The position numbers and the translations under genes were made by a program. Positions 9,269 through 17,930 of a stretch of 64,000 nt of DNA are shown one piece after another; positions within the stretch are counted from its first letter, which is position 1, and every line of letters starts with the position of its first letter. The stretch is taken from assembly GCA_963840725.1 (NCBI GenBank), contig CAWIZY010000003.1, forward strand, positions 186,001 to 250,000, given 5' to 3'. Under the pieces are notes generated by a model. It was not told the DNA's origin, made no database searches, and worked only from the letters and a program-made list of their open reading frames with translations. This DNA comes from CAVWDU01 sp963840725 (GTDB taxonomy: Bacteria > Pseudomonadota > Gammaproteobacteria > Pseudomonadales > Halieaceae).

Positions 9269-10411
9269 TCACACCACCAGCGCCAGCTTGCTCTCCACAG
9301 CGTTGGCGTAGGTCGCCAGTGCGAAAGGCCGGTGCTCCGGTGGCAGCGCTTCCATCCGGGCGACAAATGCCGCTCTCGAGCAGGTGCCCGCTTCCCTGTA
9401 TAGCGTATCGGGGACCGGTGCATCGTTGTTGAGCATCTGCCAGGCATAAATGTTAGTCGGGTGCAGGCAGTACGAGCGGATAATCTGTGCGTCGATTTCC
9501 GCCGCCACCGCATCTGCGGTGGCCAGCTCAGGGCCCAGAGGCGTACCAAACGAAACATGTACGTGACCCTTGCTACCCGAAATGCCTCTGGCGATCGAGT
9601 TTACATCCTCCTGCGCACCCTTCTTATAGCTGCCCTCAGCAGCCAAATGATAGAGCTCTCGGGCTTTGAGGCTATCGCAGGGATCCAGCTCATAGGAAAT
9701 GGCGACCGGCACGATGCCGAGACTCGCGATGTGCTCGCCAAATTCCTGACTGCCTTTGTCACGGCTCATGCTCAACATCTTGATAACTGCAGATTCCGTT
9801 CTGTCGAGACCGTCCTTGGCGCGTCCCTCACGCTGGGCGATCCAGACCGGTTCACCCTCGACCAGCAATGAATGTTGAATGTACGCAGCAAGCTGCTTTG
9901 CATTAGCCAGCAGCTGTCTGGGCCCACTGACCTCACGCTTCACCAGGAAGCTCTTGTTGAGGCGCATCAAGTCGGACACCCAGGGCTTGGTCAGCAGGTT
10001 GTCCCCGATGGCGATACGCAAGGTGCCGTGGTCATGGGTGTGCAAGGCATAGTTGGTGAAGGCCGGGTCCATGGCAATATCCCGGTGATTGCTCATAAAC
10101 AGGTATGGACGCTCGGCGTCCAGCTGGTCCAGGCCAGATACACTGAACCCATCTGTCGTATCGGCGATCATCTTTTCCAGATACCCCTTGATCACCAGTT
10201 GCATGTCATGAACGTCCGTAACGTGGCGCAATTGACGCTCCAGACGAAACCGGACCAATGATCTTGTCAGGCCGGGCGCAAGTCTCGCGATACGGCCGAG
10301 GCGAAAACTGGCGAGCGCATCGAGAAATTCGCGATCCACCATCAACCGCGCCAGCACACTGGCCACCTCAGCGTCGCGATAGGGGCGGATATCGACAAAT
10401 GGATCGTCCAA
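9269..10411 (-). CDS. Glycerolipid acyltransferase (PlsB/PlsC-like)
   Basis: A membrane-associated acyltransferase that probably transfers a fatty acyl group to a glycerol-phosphate-type acceptor. The catalytic HX4D motif is seen as NHRDIAMD near residue 120, followed by the substrate-binding segment NKSFLVKRE and the EGR-like QREGRAKDG. Length is about 380 residues. The start is chosen at TTG 10411 because GGAGG lies 5 nt upstream and the protein then begins LDDPFVDIRPY, the usual N-terminus of this family as I remember it; the frame remains open to 10444 without an SD. It is upstream of dinG and probably cotranscribed. The exact acceptor cannot be told from sequence. Confidence 0.8.
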   Translation of the reverse strand: MDDPFVDIRPYRDAEVASVLARLMVDREFLDALASFRLGRIARLAPGLTRSLVRFRLERQLRHVTDVHDMQLVIKGYLEKMIADTTDGFSVSGLDQLDAERPYLFMSNHRDIAMDPAFTNYALHTHDHGTLRIAIGDNLLTKPWVSDLMRLNKSFLVKREVSGPRQLLANAKQLAAYIQHSLLVEGEPVWIAQREGRAKDGLDRTESAVIKMLSMSRDKGSQEFGEHIASLGIVPVAISYELDPCDSLKARELYHLAAEGSYKKGAQEDVNSIARGISGSKGHVHVSFGTPLGPELATADAVAAEIDAQIIRSYCLHPTNIYAWQMLNNDAPVPDTLYREAGTCSRAAFVARMEALPPEHRPFALATYANAVESKLALVV

Positions 10412-10795
10412 GCAAACCTCCGAAGCCGCGAAAGCGGCACACAATACCCAAATTCCCCGGCTGAGTCACCAGCCGCGCCGCGGCGAAGCGACCACGGTGG
10501 CACTGGCTGCGGACTCCCGGAGGCAATGCGTCGGGTGCACGCTGTCGCTGCGTTTTCCACACGGCCATCCGGCGCATTCAGAGCGAGCCCGGAACGACTC
10601 AATTATCCACTCCGGAACGCTGACACAGGGGTCGTGTTTCTGCTACCCTTGCGCCGCATCTTTTGTGGCTTAACCGGTTCCGCATTTAGCTAGGCATTTA
10701 ACTCGACAAGCAGCTCGACAAGCAGCTCGGTAAGCAGCCCGACATTCGGCCCGGCAAGCAGCCCATAACAATCAGCCCGTTAACAGGATCCGACC
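10412..10795. other. Intergenic region between divergent genes; contains a 12-bp tandem repeat
   Basis: No convincing gene lies in these 384 bases; frames here have unusual composition and no family resemblance. The left part should hold the promoter of the acyltransferase-dinG pair and the right part that of the small membrane protein, but no clear sigma70 hexamers stand out. The only marked structure is the tandem repeat at 10702-10764. Confidence 0.5.
10702..10764 (+). repeat. 12-bp tandem repeat, five units
   Basis: Five adjacent 12-bp units: two identical CTCGACAAGCAG copies, then CTCGGTAAGCAG, CCCGACATTCGG and CCCGGCAAGCAG. They lie about 30-95 bp before the start of the small membrane protein, so they are in its probable leader or promoter. 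Confidence 0.85.
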
Positions 10796-11020
10796 ATGGA
10801 AGCCACCTCCGCCACCTTGATGACCTTTGGTCTCGCCATACTGCTGGCGAGCTGGATACTTATGTTGATCGTCTCCTGGAAGGAAGACTATGCCTGGGGG
10901 CTTTTTACCCTCTTGTTGCCCCCTCTGTCTTACGGTTATGCGTTGTTTCGTCTCGACAAAGCCGGACAGCCTCTGGTGCTGGCAGCAATCGGCTGCTTTT
11001 TGCTGTGGCTGGCTACCTGA
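10796..11020 (+). CDS. Small inner-membrane protein, function unknown
   Basis: A 74-residue protein with two clear hydrophobic segments: about residues 9-27 (FGLAILLASWILMLIVSW) and a second from about 34 to 71, broken by the polar LFRLDKAGQP near residues 51-60. The connecting KEDYAWG loop is short. It is read in isolation, between a divergent acyltransferase and a small secreted protein. Similar short membrane proteins of this shape are common near the cell envelope genes of marine gammaproteobacteria, but I recognise no named family. The ATG has no strong ribosome-binding site (AGGATCCGACC upstream). Confidence 0.6.
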   Translation: MEATSATLMTFGLAILLASWILMLIVSWKEDYAWGLFTLLLPPLSYGYALFRLDKAGQPLVLAAIGCFLLWLAT

Positions 11021-11299
11021 CACACCCTTAACCCGAATAGCCAACGGACACGGCCGCGCTGGGTTCAGGCTCAGCCCCGGATAGCTTCACCGGGGCATCG
11101 TCCAAGGCCCTGACTGCCCTGGCCAGCTTTTTTGTCTGCACAGCCACGGTCTGTTACCTTTTAGCCTATTTGTTACCAATCTGTAACTATTATTCTCACG
11201 TATCTAGGCGTACAGTGGTACCACTGACATTGATCGACCGGGTGCGAGCGGTTCACCGCCATCCAGTCCGTCACCCGACCTGGAAGAGAGAGTAACAGT

Positions 11300-11572
11300 A
11301 TGAACATGCGTAAGTTTGCGGCGGGTATCGCTCTGCTCACCGCATCTGGCAGCGGCATCGCCGCCAAACCAACCAGTATTGAGTTTCAGAACACCGACGA
11401 GACCACTGACGGCAAACCCTTCGCCAAGTACTCGGTGAAATGCTCCAACGGCAAGCGAATGGAGCTTACCGCCTGGGAAAATGATCGAAAGTGGTGCGTG
11501 GGTGATAACAGCAGCGAGCAGTGCGACCGGAAGCAGATCAGCGCAGCCAAGCAGGCCTGCGAGGTTTCCTGA
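11300..11572 (+). CDS. Small secreted four-cysteine protein, function unknown
   Basis: A 90-residue protein with a short positive N-terminus (MNMRKF) and hydrophobic stretch ending at SGIAA, read as a Sec signal peptide cut near residue 22. The mature part is polar and holds four cysteines (VKCSNGK, KWCVGD, EQCDRK, QACEV), an even number that could form two disulfides in the periplasm. GGAAGAGAGAG lies before the ATG. I recognise no family. The dsbB gene in this window shows that the host makes disulfides in the periplasm. Confidence 0.65.
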   Translation: MNMRKFAAGIALLTASGSGIAAKPTSIEFQNTDETTDGKPFAKYSVKCSNGKRMELTAWENDRKWCVGDNSSEQCDRKQISAAKQACEVS

Positions 11573-11620
11573 GTCCAGTCGCCGGAGACAATGCCCTGCC
11601 TCGGTTCGGGCGGCGGGGCT

Positions 11621-12619
11621 TCACTCCAGGTAACGGCGCCTCAACTCTGCCAATTCCGCAGAGCCCAGGTTCAGGGCCTCTTCAAGGTACGCGTCCAGTC
11701 CGATATAGCCTTCATCAATAACCCGCAAGGCGGCGTCCAGATAGACTTCTCGCACCTCAAGCATGGGTGTCACCGCATACCCGTCCAGGTGCTCCAGACC
11801 GTATTTGGCGCGAGCCCGTGTCAACTCCAGAGCGGGCTGAAAGAACTCCCCACTGAGCAGGTAATCCCGCATCACTACAGCCCTGGGCACACCCAGTGTC
11901 AGCAGAATAATAGCCGCGGCAAACCCGGTGCGGTCTTTGCCCGCGGCACAGTGCAGCAATAGCCGGGAATCCTCGAGATCCAGAATCTCGCGGAACATCT
12001 GCGCAAAAGTGCTGGCCTGAGTCGAGGCAAAGTCTCGGTTTATCGAAATCATGAATTCGACCATGCGGTCCGGGCTGTGTTGATCTGCCCCCACGTGATC
12101 GATAGCCGCACGATTACTGCCCGGAACAATGGGCAAACTCACCAACAACGGCCTGCGGCCTTCGGGCAGCCTGCTGGGTTCGTTGAGCTGCTCTTCGGTG
12201 CGGCGGAAATCGCAAATCAGATCGAGCTCCAGGCTGGAGAGCAGCGCCAGGTCGCGATCACTGAGCCCACACAGGTCACCAGATCGAAACAGGTAGCCCC
12301 ATTTAACCCGGCGGCCATGAGCCGCCGGGTAGCCACCAAAATCCCTGAAATTGGGCGCGCCATCCATGACCAGCCGACGCTCGGCGGCCAATACGGTATT
12401 GCCGTAGTTATCGCTAAGACGGAAAAAATGCCGTTGAGCGGCAGGTAACCCGCCAATCAGGGCTGACTCCCTACCCGCAGCTTCGCGCCGGGAAAATCCG
12501 TCTGTAGCAGGCGAAAGCGGCTCGATCTCCACCGCCGTACCCGGCTGACTGGTTTCCCAGTGAATGCGGTAATCACCACTGACCTCACGCCAGACATGAA
12601 CACTGTCAGTGATCAGCAT
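11621..12619 (-). CDS. Tyrosine-protein phosphatase (DSP3/PTP family)
   Basis: A cysteine-based phosphatase of the bacterial tyrosine/dual-specificity type. The P-loop HCAAGKDRTG carries catalytic Cys and Arg; the upstream NFRDFGGYPAAHGRRVKWG and RSGDLCGLSDRD match the family's N-terminal core. About 100 extra residues precede this core and hold a beta-rich stretch (VHVWREVSGDYRIHWE), possibly a fibronectin-like or dehydratase-like add-on. I place the start at ATG 12619, because GGGAG lies 5 nt upstream; the frame continues to 12697 but overlaps the rpsT promoter. It is divergent from rpsT. Substrate is unknown. Confidence 0.85.
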   Translation of the reverse strand: MLITDSVHVWREVSGDYRIHWETSQPGTAVEIEPLSPATDGFSRREAAGRESALIGGLPAAQRHFFRLSDNYGNTVLAAERRLVMDGAPNFRDFGGYPAAHGRRVKWGYLFRSGDLCGLSDRDLALLSSLELDLICDFRRTEEQLNEPSRLPEGRRPLLVSLPIVPGSNRAAIDHVGADQHSPDRMVEFMISINRDFASTQASTFAQMFREILDLEDSRLLLHCAAGKDRTGFAAAIILLTLGVPRAVVMRDYLLSGEFFQPALELTRARAKYGLEHLDGYAVTPMLEVREVYLDAALRVIDEGYIGLDAYLEEALNLGSAELAELRRRYLE

Positions 12620-12690
12620 GCCCACTCCCGCCAATCTGAGGTATCGGGTCCCGAACGCCACTGCCCGCGCGACACGCATAGGCACAGTGG

Positions 12691-12719
12691 TTGACAAGTG
12701 GGCATGGAATGTGAATAAT
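12691..12719 (+). promoter_or_regulatory. Sigma70 promoter of rpsT
   Basis: A perfect -35 TTGACA (12691-12696) and AATAAT (12714-12719, 5 of 6) are separated by exactly 17 bp and end 38 bp before the rpsT start. This is the clearest promoter in the window and fits a highly expressed ribosomal protein gene. Confidence 0.85.
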
Positions 12720-12757
12720 CTCGCCTCTCAAATTTTGACCCCCCGAGGAATTAAACC

Positions 12758-13024
12758 GTGGCCAACTCCGCACAAGCCAAGAAACGCGCCCGTCAGGCCG
12801 AGACACGCCGGAACCATAACGCCAGTTTGCGTTCAGTGGTGCGCACCAACATCAAAAAAATCCTCGCGGCCATAGAAAGTGGTGATGCAGAGCAGGCTAG
12901 AGCAGCATACAACAGCGCCATCCCGGTTATCGACCGTATGGCCGACAAAGGCATCATTCACAAAAACAAGGCCGCCCGTCACAAGAGCCGCCTCAACGCG
13001 CAGGTCAAGGCACTCGCCGCCTGA
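12758..13024 (+). CDS. rpsT: 30S ribosomal protein S20
   Basis: S20 binds 16S rRNA in the body of the small subunit. The 88-residue protein has the family's start ANSAQAKKRARQ, the central RNHNASLRSVVRTNIKK and the C-terminal IHKNKAARHKSRLNAQ. It begins with GTG at 12758, 8 nt after GAGGA. Rare start codons (often TTG in enteric bacteria) are usual for rpsT, where S20 represses its own translation. It is monocistronic, with its own promoter and terminator. Confidence 0.97.
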   Translation: MANSAQAKKRARQAETRRNHNASLRSVVRTNIKKILAAIESGDAEQARAAYNSAIPVIDRMADKGIIHKNKAARHKSRLNAQVKALAA

Positions 13025-13042
13025 CCCGAGACGCATGTCCGA

Positions 13043-13079
13043 CCACAAAAAAGCCGGCTACACGCCGGCTTTTTTGTGG
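13043..13079 (+). terminator. Intrinsic terminator of rpsT
   Basis: The inverted repeat AAGCCGGC-TACAC-GCCGGCTT is followed by six Ts, and the flanks (CCACAAAA / TTTTGTGG) extend the stem, so it can work in both directions. It sits 18 bp after the rpsT stop and could also end the convergent ferritin-like gene. Confidence 0.92.
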
Positions 13080-13173
13080 TCGCTTGGTTGTGGGCGCTGA
13101 ATTGCGGTCGCTGGTTTGTGCCCGCTCTATCTGCTGCGGACGGGACGCCGGCTACAGAACTACAAGCAGGCGG

Positions 13174-14365
13174 TCACGCCGCAGAGCTGGTTTTAGCCGC
13201 CTCGGCTTCCTCGTGCTTCTCATGAAAGGCTGCGAGCATACTCTGCTCGTGAGACTGAGCCTCCTCCGTGTCCAGTGGACGCTCCAATGCCGCCCAGTCT
13301 ATATCGCCATCCGTGTTCAAGGTTCTCAAACTCCAGAATACCGAGCTCCTCAAACTTTGGCCGGATCTTGTCGGTCAACAGCCCGATACGCTTGAGGTTG
13401 GGCACCACACGCTGAAACAGCAGATTGCGAAACGTGGACATGACAAATCCCTCCAGCACCTGCTTGCGCGCTTCCTCCACATCCCAACCGAAATGACGAA
13501 ATACGTCCGTCGCCACCAGCCGCTCTCGGCTGACCACACAGGCCTCATAGGCAAACAGCGCCCGCTCTTCACGCTCTTCATCCGACAAGGTCTTGACGAA
13601 CTCTTCCAGGTAATTAACCCCGAAGGTAACGTGCCGAGCTTCGTCGCGCGTAACGAGGTACACCACATCCTTGAGCACCGGGTCAGGCGTGGTCTCACGC
13701 GTGGTGTTAAAAGCCGAAAGCGCCAGGCCTTCAATGACGATTTGCATCCCGATAAACTTCATGTCCCAACGAGGGTCCGTCAGAATCTTGTCGATAATGC
13801 TCTTCAGGTGCGTGTTGATGGGATACATCAAGCCAATTCGCTGCTGTAAATACTTGTTGAACACTTCCACATGCCGGGCCTCATCAAACGTTTGTGAGGC
13901 GGCGTACAGTTTGGCGTTAAATGTCGGGGCACAGGAACACAATTGGGACGCCACCAGCAAGGCACCCTGCTCCCCGTGCAAAAACTGGGAGAGACTCCAG
14001 GCGTTCATATGGAGCCAGAATTCGTCGCGGGTCTTCTCGTCCATGGCCAGATACGGCGGATATTCATGCAGGTTCATCAGTTCCGGCTGATTGGTCTCAT
14101 CAGGCCAGGGCCGGTCCCAGTCGATATCCATCTCCGGGTCCCAGTTCAGCTGTTTCCCGAGGTCGTAGAGCTTCTTGATGCGGTCGTCCTGAACCTTGTA
14201 ATCCCAATTGTAGGTCCCGGTCAGCGGCGTCTGAAAGATCTCAGCCACGTGATCAACATCAGCGCTGGTCAAAACATCTTCCAGGTCGGGGTTTTCTCGG
14301 GGATAGTCGGCACCGGAAAACTGCTGGATCTTGCGGGGGGTCTCGGGGGTCCACTGGATTTTCAT
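13174..14365 (-). CDS. Ferritin-like diiron protein, frameshifted near its 3' end
   Basis: A four-helix-bundle diiron protein, probably an oxidase or oxygenase. Iron-ligand motifs are visible: HGEQGA near residue 130, FDEARH near 160, QIVIEGLAL near 205, and RDEARHVTFG near 235. The pattern (Glu, Glu-x-x-His, twice) is that of ferritin-like/RNR-R2-like proteins; substrate is unknown. The uninterrupted frame stops at 13220 after a low-quality tail, but a shift at about 13318 (after FENL) restores NTDGDIDWAALERPLDTEEA and ends at TGA 13174 with an alanine-rich tail, a better match to coding style. I therefore give the corrected extent. It is divergent from an AraC regulator, which may control it. 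Confidence 0.8.
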
Positions 14366-14474
14366 GGAATGACTCCTGTTTTTTCACCCTGTGAAGCCTT
14401 AACTATGGTCAACAAAAGCGGCCATCACAAGGTAAAGTATTGTCATATTATGGTCATTTGTGGCCAAATAGGGC
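14366..14474. promoter_or_regulatory. Divergent control region of the diiron and AraC genes
   Basis: The 109 bp between the two divergent starts must contain both promoters. It holds repeated TGGTCA (14406-14411 and 14451-14456) and a GTCAT-ATTATG-GTCAT direct repeat near 14443-14458, which could be binding sites for the AraC-type protein. No high-scoring sigma70 pair is seen. Assignment is by position and repeats only. Confidence 0.35.
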
Positions 14475-15473
14475 ATGGTCAACCCCAGCATTCCGGCCCA
14501 ATATGTCCTCATCCTCATCGATATGGTGGCGGGGTTGGGCTACTATCGCGAAGTTCTTCTTGCCGACACCGGGTTGGCCGAAAGCGGCATATCCGGCATT
14601 GGCGCCCGGGTGAGCGAGGCCGATTTTAACGCCGTCGTCACCAACGCGATGACACTCACCGGCGACCCTGCACTGGGCCTGCACCTGGGCCTGCGCCTGA
14701 ATCTGAGCGCACACGCGCTGCTGGGACAGGCTTTTATGACCTGCCGTGATCTGGGCCAGGCAATGGAACTGTTCCTCAGATACTACCCACTACTGGCACC
14801 CAATCTTGAACTGACCATGGAAATGGGCACCCGGCGCTGCAAGCTCACCGTTCTGAACACGCCAGAGGATGAATACCGCGTCTTCTACTTTGAGCTGCTC
14901 TTTGCTTCTGTCCTCAATACCCTGCGCGGACTCCTCAATCAATCGGAGGTCACGTTGACCATCGACGCCCCCTACCCGCCGCCAGAGCATGAGGACGAAT
15001 ACCGGAAAATCTTTGGCGACAGCCTGCAGTTTAACTGTCTCCAGGGAAGCATTGCTTTCCCCACCAGTTTGCTGGCTGCGCCACTACCCTCATCCAACCC
15101 GGCGCTGCGTGCGCTATACGAGGAGGAATGTGCCCGCCTGCTGGCCGATCTGCAAGAAACCGGGTCGACGGTAGAGCAAACCTTGCGCCTGCTGCGCAAA
15201 CTGGAGGGACAATACCCGCAAATGCCGCAGCTGGCGCAAATGCTCAATCTCAGCCCCCGCACCTACCGGCGACGCCTGGCCAGTGAACAACAGTCATTCC
15301 AGCCGCTGCTGGACCGGGTGCGGGCGGAACATGCCACTCACTACCTGAAAAATACCCGCCTGTCGCTGACCGTAATCGCCGACCTGATCGGCTTCAACGA
15401 TACCGCCAACTTTCGCCGGGCCTATCTGAAATGGACCGGGCACTCGCCGGGGGAAGTCCGTCGTGAGCACTGA
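14475..15473 (+). CDS. AraC family transcriptional regulator (OruR/ArgR-type with N-terminal arabinose-binding-like domain)
   Basis: A 332-residue regulator. The N-terminal about 220 residues resemble the ligand-binding domain of OruR-type AraC proteins (GYYREVLLADTGL and the LGLHLGLRLNLSAHALLGQA stretch). The C-terminal double helix-turn-helix is clear: MPQLAQMLNLSPRTYRRRL as the first and LTVIADLIGFNDTANFRRAY as the second, ending TGHSPGEVR. It is divergent from the diiron gene and overlaps the patatin-like gene by 11 bp, so it probably controls one or both. The ligand is unknown. Confidence 0.9.
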   Translation: MVNPSIPAQYVLILIDMVAGLGYYREVLLADTGLAESGISGIGARVSEADFNAVVTNAMTLTGDPALGLHLGLRLNLSAHALLGQAFMTCRDLGQAMELFLRYYPLLAPNLELTMEMGTRRCKLTVLNTPEDEYRVFYFELLFASVLNTLRGLLNQSEVTLTIDAPYPPPEHEDEYRKIFGDSLQFNCLQGSIAFPTSLLAAPLPSSNPALRALYEEECARLLADLQETGSTVEQTLRLLRKLEGQYPQMPQLAQMLNLSPRTYRRRLASEQQSFQPLLDRVRAEHATHYLKNTRLSLTVIADLIGFNDTANFRRAYLKWTGHSPGEVRREH

Positions 15474-16530
15474 AGCGCTTGCTGTTTATTTGGGCAAGAC
15501 CGCCGCCAGGCGCATTGCTGCAGAAGGCTGGAATCCCGACCTGTTCAGCCTCATGATCGGCGCCTCCGGCGGACCCAAGTGGCTGATCCTCAGCCATCTT
15601 GACCGGTTGTTGTTCGGTCAGTTCCTGGCAGCGGGCGGCCAACCACTGTCTGTTCTGGGTTCATCGATCGGGTCCTGGCGACACGCCTGCCTGGCCACGC
15701 GAGACCCGGTGGCCACAATTGCGCAACTGGAGACGGATTACTTGAGCCAGGCTTATTCCGCCAGGCCAGGACCGGAGGAGGTCAGCAGCATCAGTCTCCA
15801 ATTGCTGGAGCGAGCCCTGGGCGATACCGGCATCGATGATATTCTGCAGCACCCGCGCTTTCACACCCACATCGTTACAGCCCGGGGCCGGGGGTTGACC
15901 GGAAGCGGTTCCGGGGCCGCTCTGGCAACGGGCATGGGCACGGCAGCACTGGGCAATGCGGTGAGCCGCAAGCTGCTCGATAGGCAGTTTCAGCGCGTGG
16001 TTTTTCACACCGGCCATCAACCCAGCCCGGGGCTCGCATTGGACGACTTCGAGACTGTTTTTTGTCAGCTCAACAGGGAAAACCTCAGGGCCGCGCTGCA
16101 TGCCAGCGGCTCCATTCCTTTTGTTCTGACTGGTGAGAAAGACATCGACGGTGCACCCCCGGGGCAATACTGGGACGGTGGCATCCTGGATTATCACTTC
16201 GATCTCAGCCGGTACCCGGGGGACGGCCTGATACTGTACCCCCACTTCTCCGAGCGCATCATTACCGGTTGGTTTGATAAATTCCTGCCCTGGCGACGCC
16301 CACCGATTCAACAGTTTGACAAGCTGGTACTACTTTGCCCCTCGAAAACCTTTATCGCCTCGCTGCCGCTCGCAAAAATCCCCGATCGCAGTGACTTTAG
16401 CCGCATGAAACCCGCGCAACGAGTGCGCTATTGGCAACAGTGTGTGACAAAAAGCAAGGACCTGGCAGAGGCGTTTGGTGATATGGTCAACAGTGGCGAT
16501 CCGCTGCGCGGTGCAACGGTATTGGCCTAA
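15463..16530 (+). CDS. Patatin-like phospholipase/lipid acyl hydrolase
   Basis: A 355-residue patatin-fold hydrolase with a Ser-Asp dyad. Seen here: the oxyanion loop GASGGPKW (residues 33-40), the nucleophile elbow GSSIGS (66-71, G-x-S-x-G), and the catalytic Asp in DGG near residue 240. No signal peptide. It starts with GTG inside the last codons of the AraC gene (11-bp overlap), pointing to translational coupling. A role in lipid or polyester turnover fits, with the PHA-system protein next door, but the substrate is not shown by sequence. Confidence 0.85.
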   Translation: MSTEALAVYLGKTAARRIAAEGWNPDLFSLMIGASGGPKWLILSHLDRLLFGQFLAAGGQPLSVLGSSIGSWRHACLATRDPVATIAQLETDYLSQAYSARPGPEEVSSISLQLLERALGDTGIDDILQHPRFHTHIVTARGRGLTGSGSGAALATGMGTAALGNAVSRKLLDRQFQRVVFHTGHQPSPGLALDDFETVFCQLNRENLRAALHASGSIPFVLTGEKDIDGAPPGQYWDGGILDYHFDLSRYPGDGLILYPHFSERIITGWFDKFLPWRRPPIQQFDKLVLLCPSKTFIASLPLAKIPDRSDFSRMKPAQRVRYWQQCVTKSKDLAEAFGDMVNSGDPLRGATVLA

Positions 16531-16551
16531 CAGGCCCGGTAGCGAGACACG

Positions 16552-16827
16552 TCAGTAGACGTTCTCGTCGAGGTAGCGGTTGACCTCACTTTTAAGCACT
16601 TCCTGAAACGCGGAAGCGAGCAGACTCAGCGTCACGGATATATCGATAACATCGTCATGAAAGGACAGTCTGCCATTGACTCCCACCCCGCGGATGCGCA
16701 CCGCATCCCCATCCCAGGAGGCTCTGACGCCATGCTGGCGCTCCAGACTCCGGGCCAGACCGGCAGCCGCCTCACGGACTTCCTCCTTGGGCATGGTGTA
16801 CGGTCGCATCACTTTGAATCCGGCCAT
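16552..16827 (-). CDS. Polyhydroxyalkanoic acid system family protein
   Basis: A 91-residue protein of the PHA-granule region family (PHA_gran_rgn). The recognisable core is RPYTMPKEEVREAAAGLAR at the N-terminus, WDGDAVRIRGVGVNGRLSF in the middle and a C-terminal amphipathic stretch ending VNRYLDENVY. The family is found near PHA synthesis and granule genes, and its exact role is unknown. Here it is 22 bp from the convergent patatin-like gene and about 4 kb from a phasin. Length is typical. Confidence 0.85.
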   Translation of the reverse strand: MAGFKVMRPYTMPKEEVREAAAGLARSLERQHGVRASWDGDAVRIRGVGVNGRLSFHDDVIDISVTLSLLASAFQEVLKSEVNRYLDENVY

Positions 16828-16861
16828 CTTGTTCCCCTAAAAGCACTTGTTCGAGTATAGG

Positions 16862-17736
16862 TTATCCGCTGCGCCGGCGCATCACGATCCAGTTGCCCAA
16901 TAACACCAGACCGAGACCCGCGGTGGCCTGCCAGGTCCAGGTGTAACCCTCCAGCAAGGTCGAGAGCAGCAATGCCACCAGAGGGAACAACAGGGAAGTA
17001 TAGGAAGCGCGGTCAGCACCGATTTGGCCGATGAGAGTGACATAGGCCCAAAAGGCCACCACCGACCCAAAAACCGATAGGTAAAGCAGTGAGAGCAGAT
17101 AGGGTGCCTGCCATTGAACAGCCAGCGGATGTCCGAGCAACAGGGCGACACTGTAGAGCGTAAGGGCACCGTAGAGCATACCCCAGGCATTGCTGGTCAG
17201 CACTGGCAGCCCACTGCGCTGTATGCGCACCGCAAGGATGTTTCCCAACGAGGCAGAGCAGGTCCCCGCCAGGCAGAACAACAAGGCCCGAAAACTGTCA
17301 TCACTGACGTCCAGCGCCCGAAATTCCGGGAGAAAGACGCCCACCATTCCCAGTACACCCACAGCACCGCCCAGGGCCACGACTGGACTGGCCGGCAGCC
17401 CCAGAAACAGCGCCCCGTTGATGATATTGAAAAATACCATAGTGGAGAACACCACCGCGACCAACCCGCTGGCCAGTTCAGCAGCGGCGGCATAAATAAA
17501 AACGTAGTTTATGCAAAACAGGCAGAGTCCCTGCCCAAAAACCAACAGATGATTGATCGCCGTCATCCGCTGCAGCCGCCGGCGCAGCAGCAGATACAGG
17601 AAAATGATTCCAGCGGCGAGCATAAAGCGGTGGCCTATCGAGACCAGGGGGAGATCTCGCCCAGCTGATACTTGATTGACACCCAGGTGGAACCCCAGAT
17701 CACCACGGTCAGGATGTAAAGAAGCGAATTGCTCAT
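16862..17736 (-). CDS. EamA/DMT family transporter, frameshifted near residue 32
   Basis: A ten-helix drug/metabolite transporter. The long frame (16862 to about 17785) has the two EamA repeats, but its first 45 residues are hydrophilic nonsense. Starting instead at ATG 17736 reads a proper first helix (MSNSLLYILTVVIWGSTWV), which stops at TAG after ISP; adding one C in the run of five Gs (plus strand 17647-17651) joins it to LVSIGHRFMLAAG in the long frame. The WGSTWV motif is typical of EamA helix 1. I give the corrected extent. Homopolymer length suggests a sequencing error. Substrate unknown. Confidence 0.82.
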
Positions 17737-17930
17737 GCGTGCTGGCATCACCCGTGTAAATTACTACTATACCTGTATCGCCCACCGCAGTAGCGACTCG
17801 ACACCCCGATCGGAAAATTGCACACTATCCGGCCGTACCGGCGCTGCCAGGCAGTTGGCAGCCAGACGGCCAACCGACTGCGCCAACAGCGCGCCCGCGG
17901 CAGAACAACCCGAACCAGGACTTTACCCGT

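Noticed and set aside
13310..13322. Programmed frameshift in the diiron gene
   Set aside because: No slippery heptamer or downstream stem; a one- or two-base sequence error fits better.
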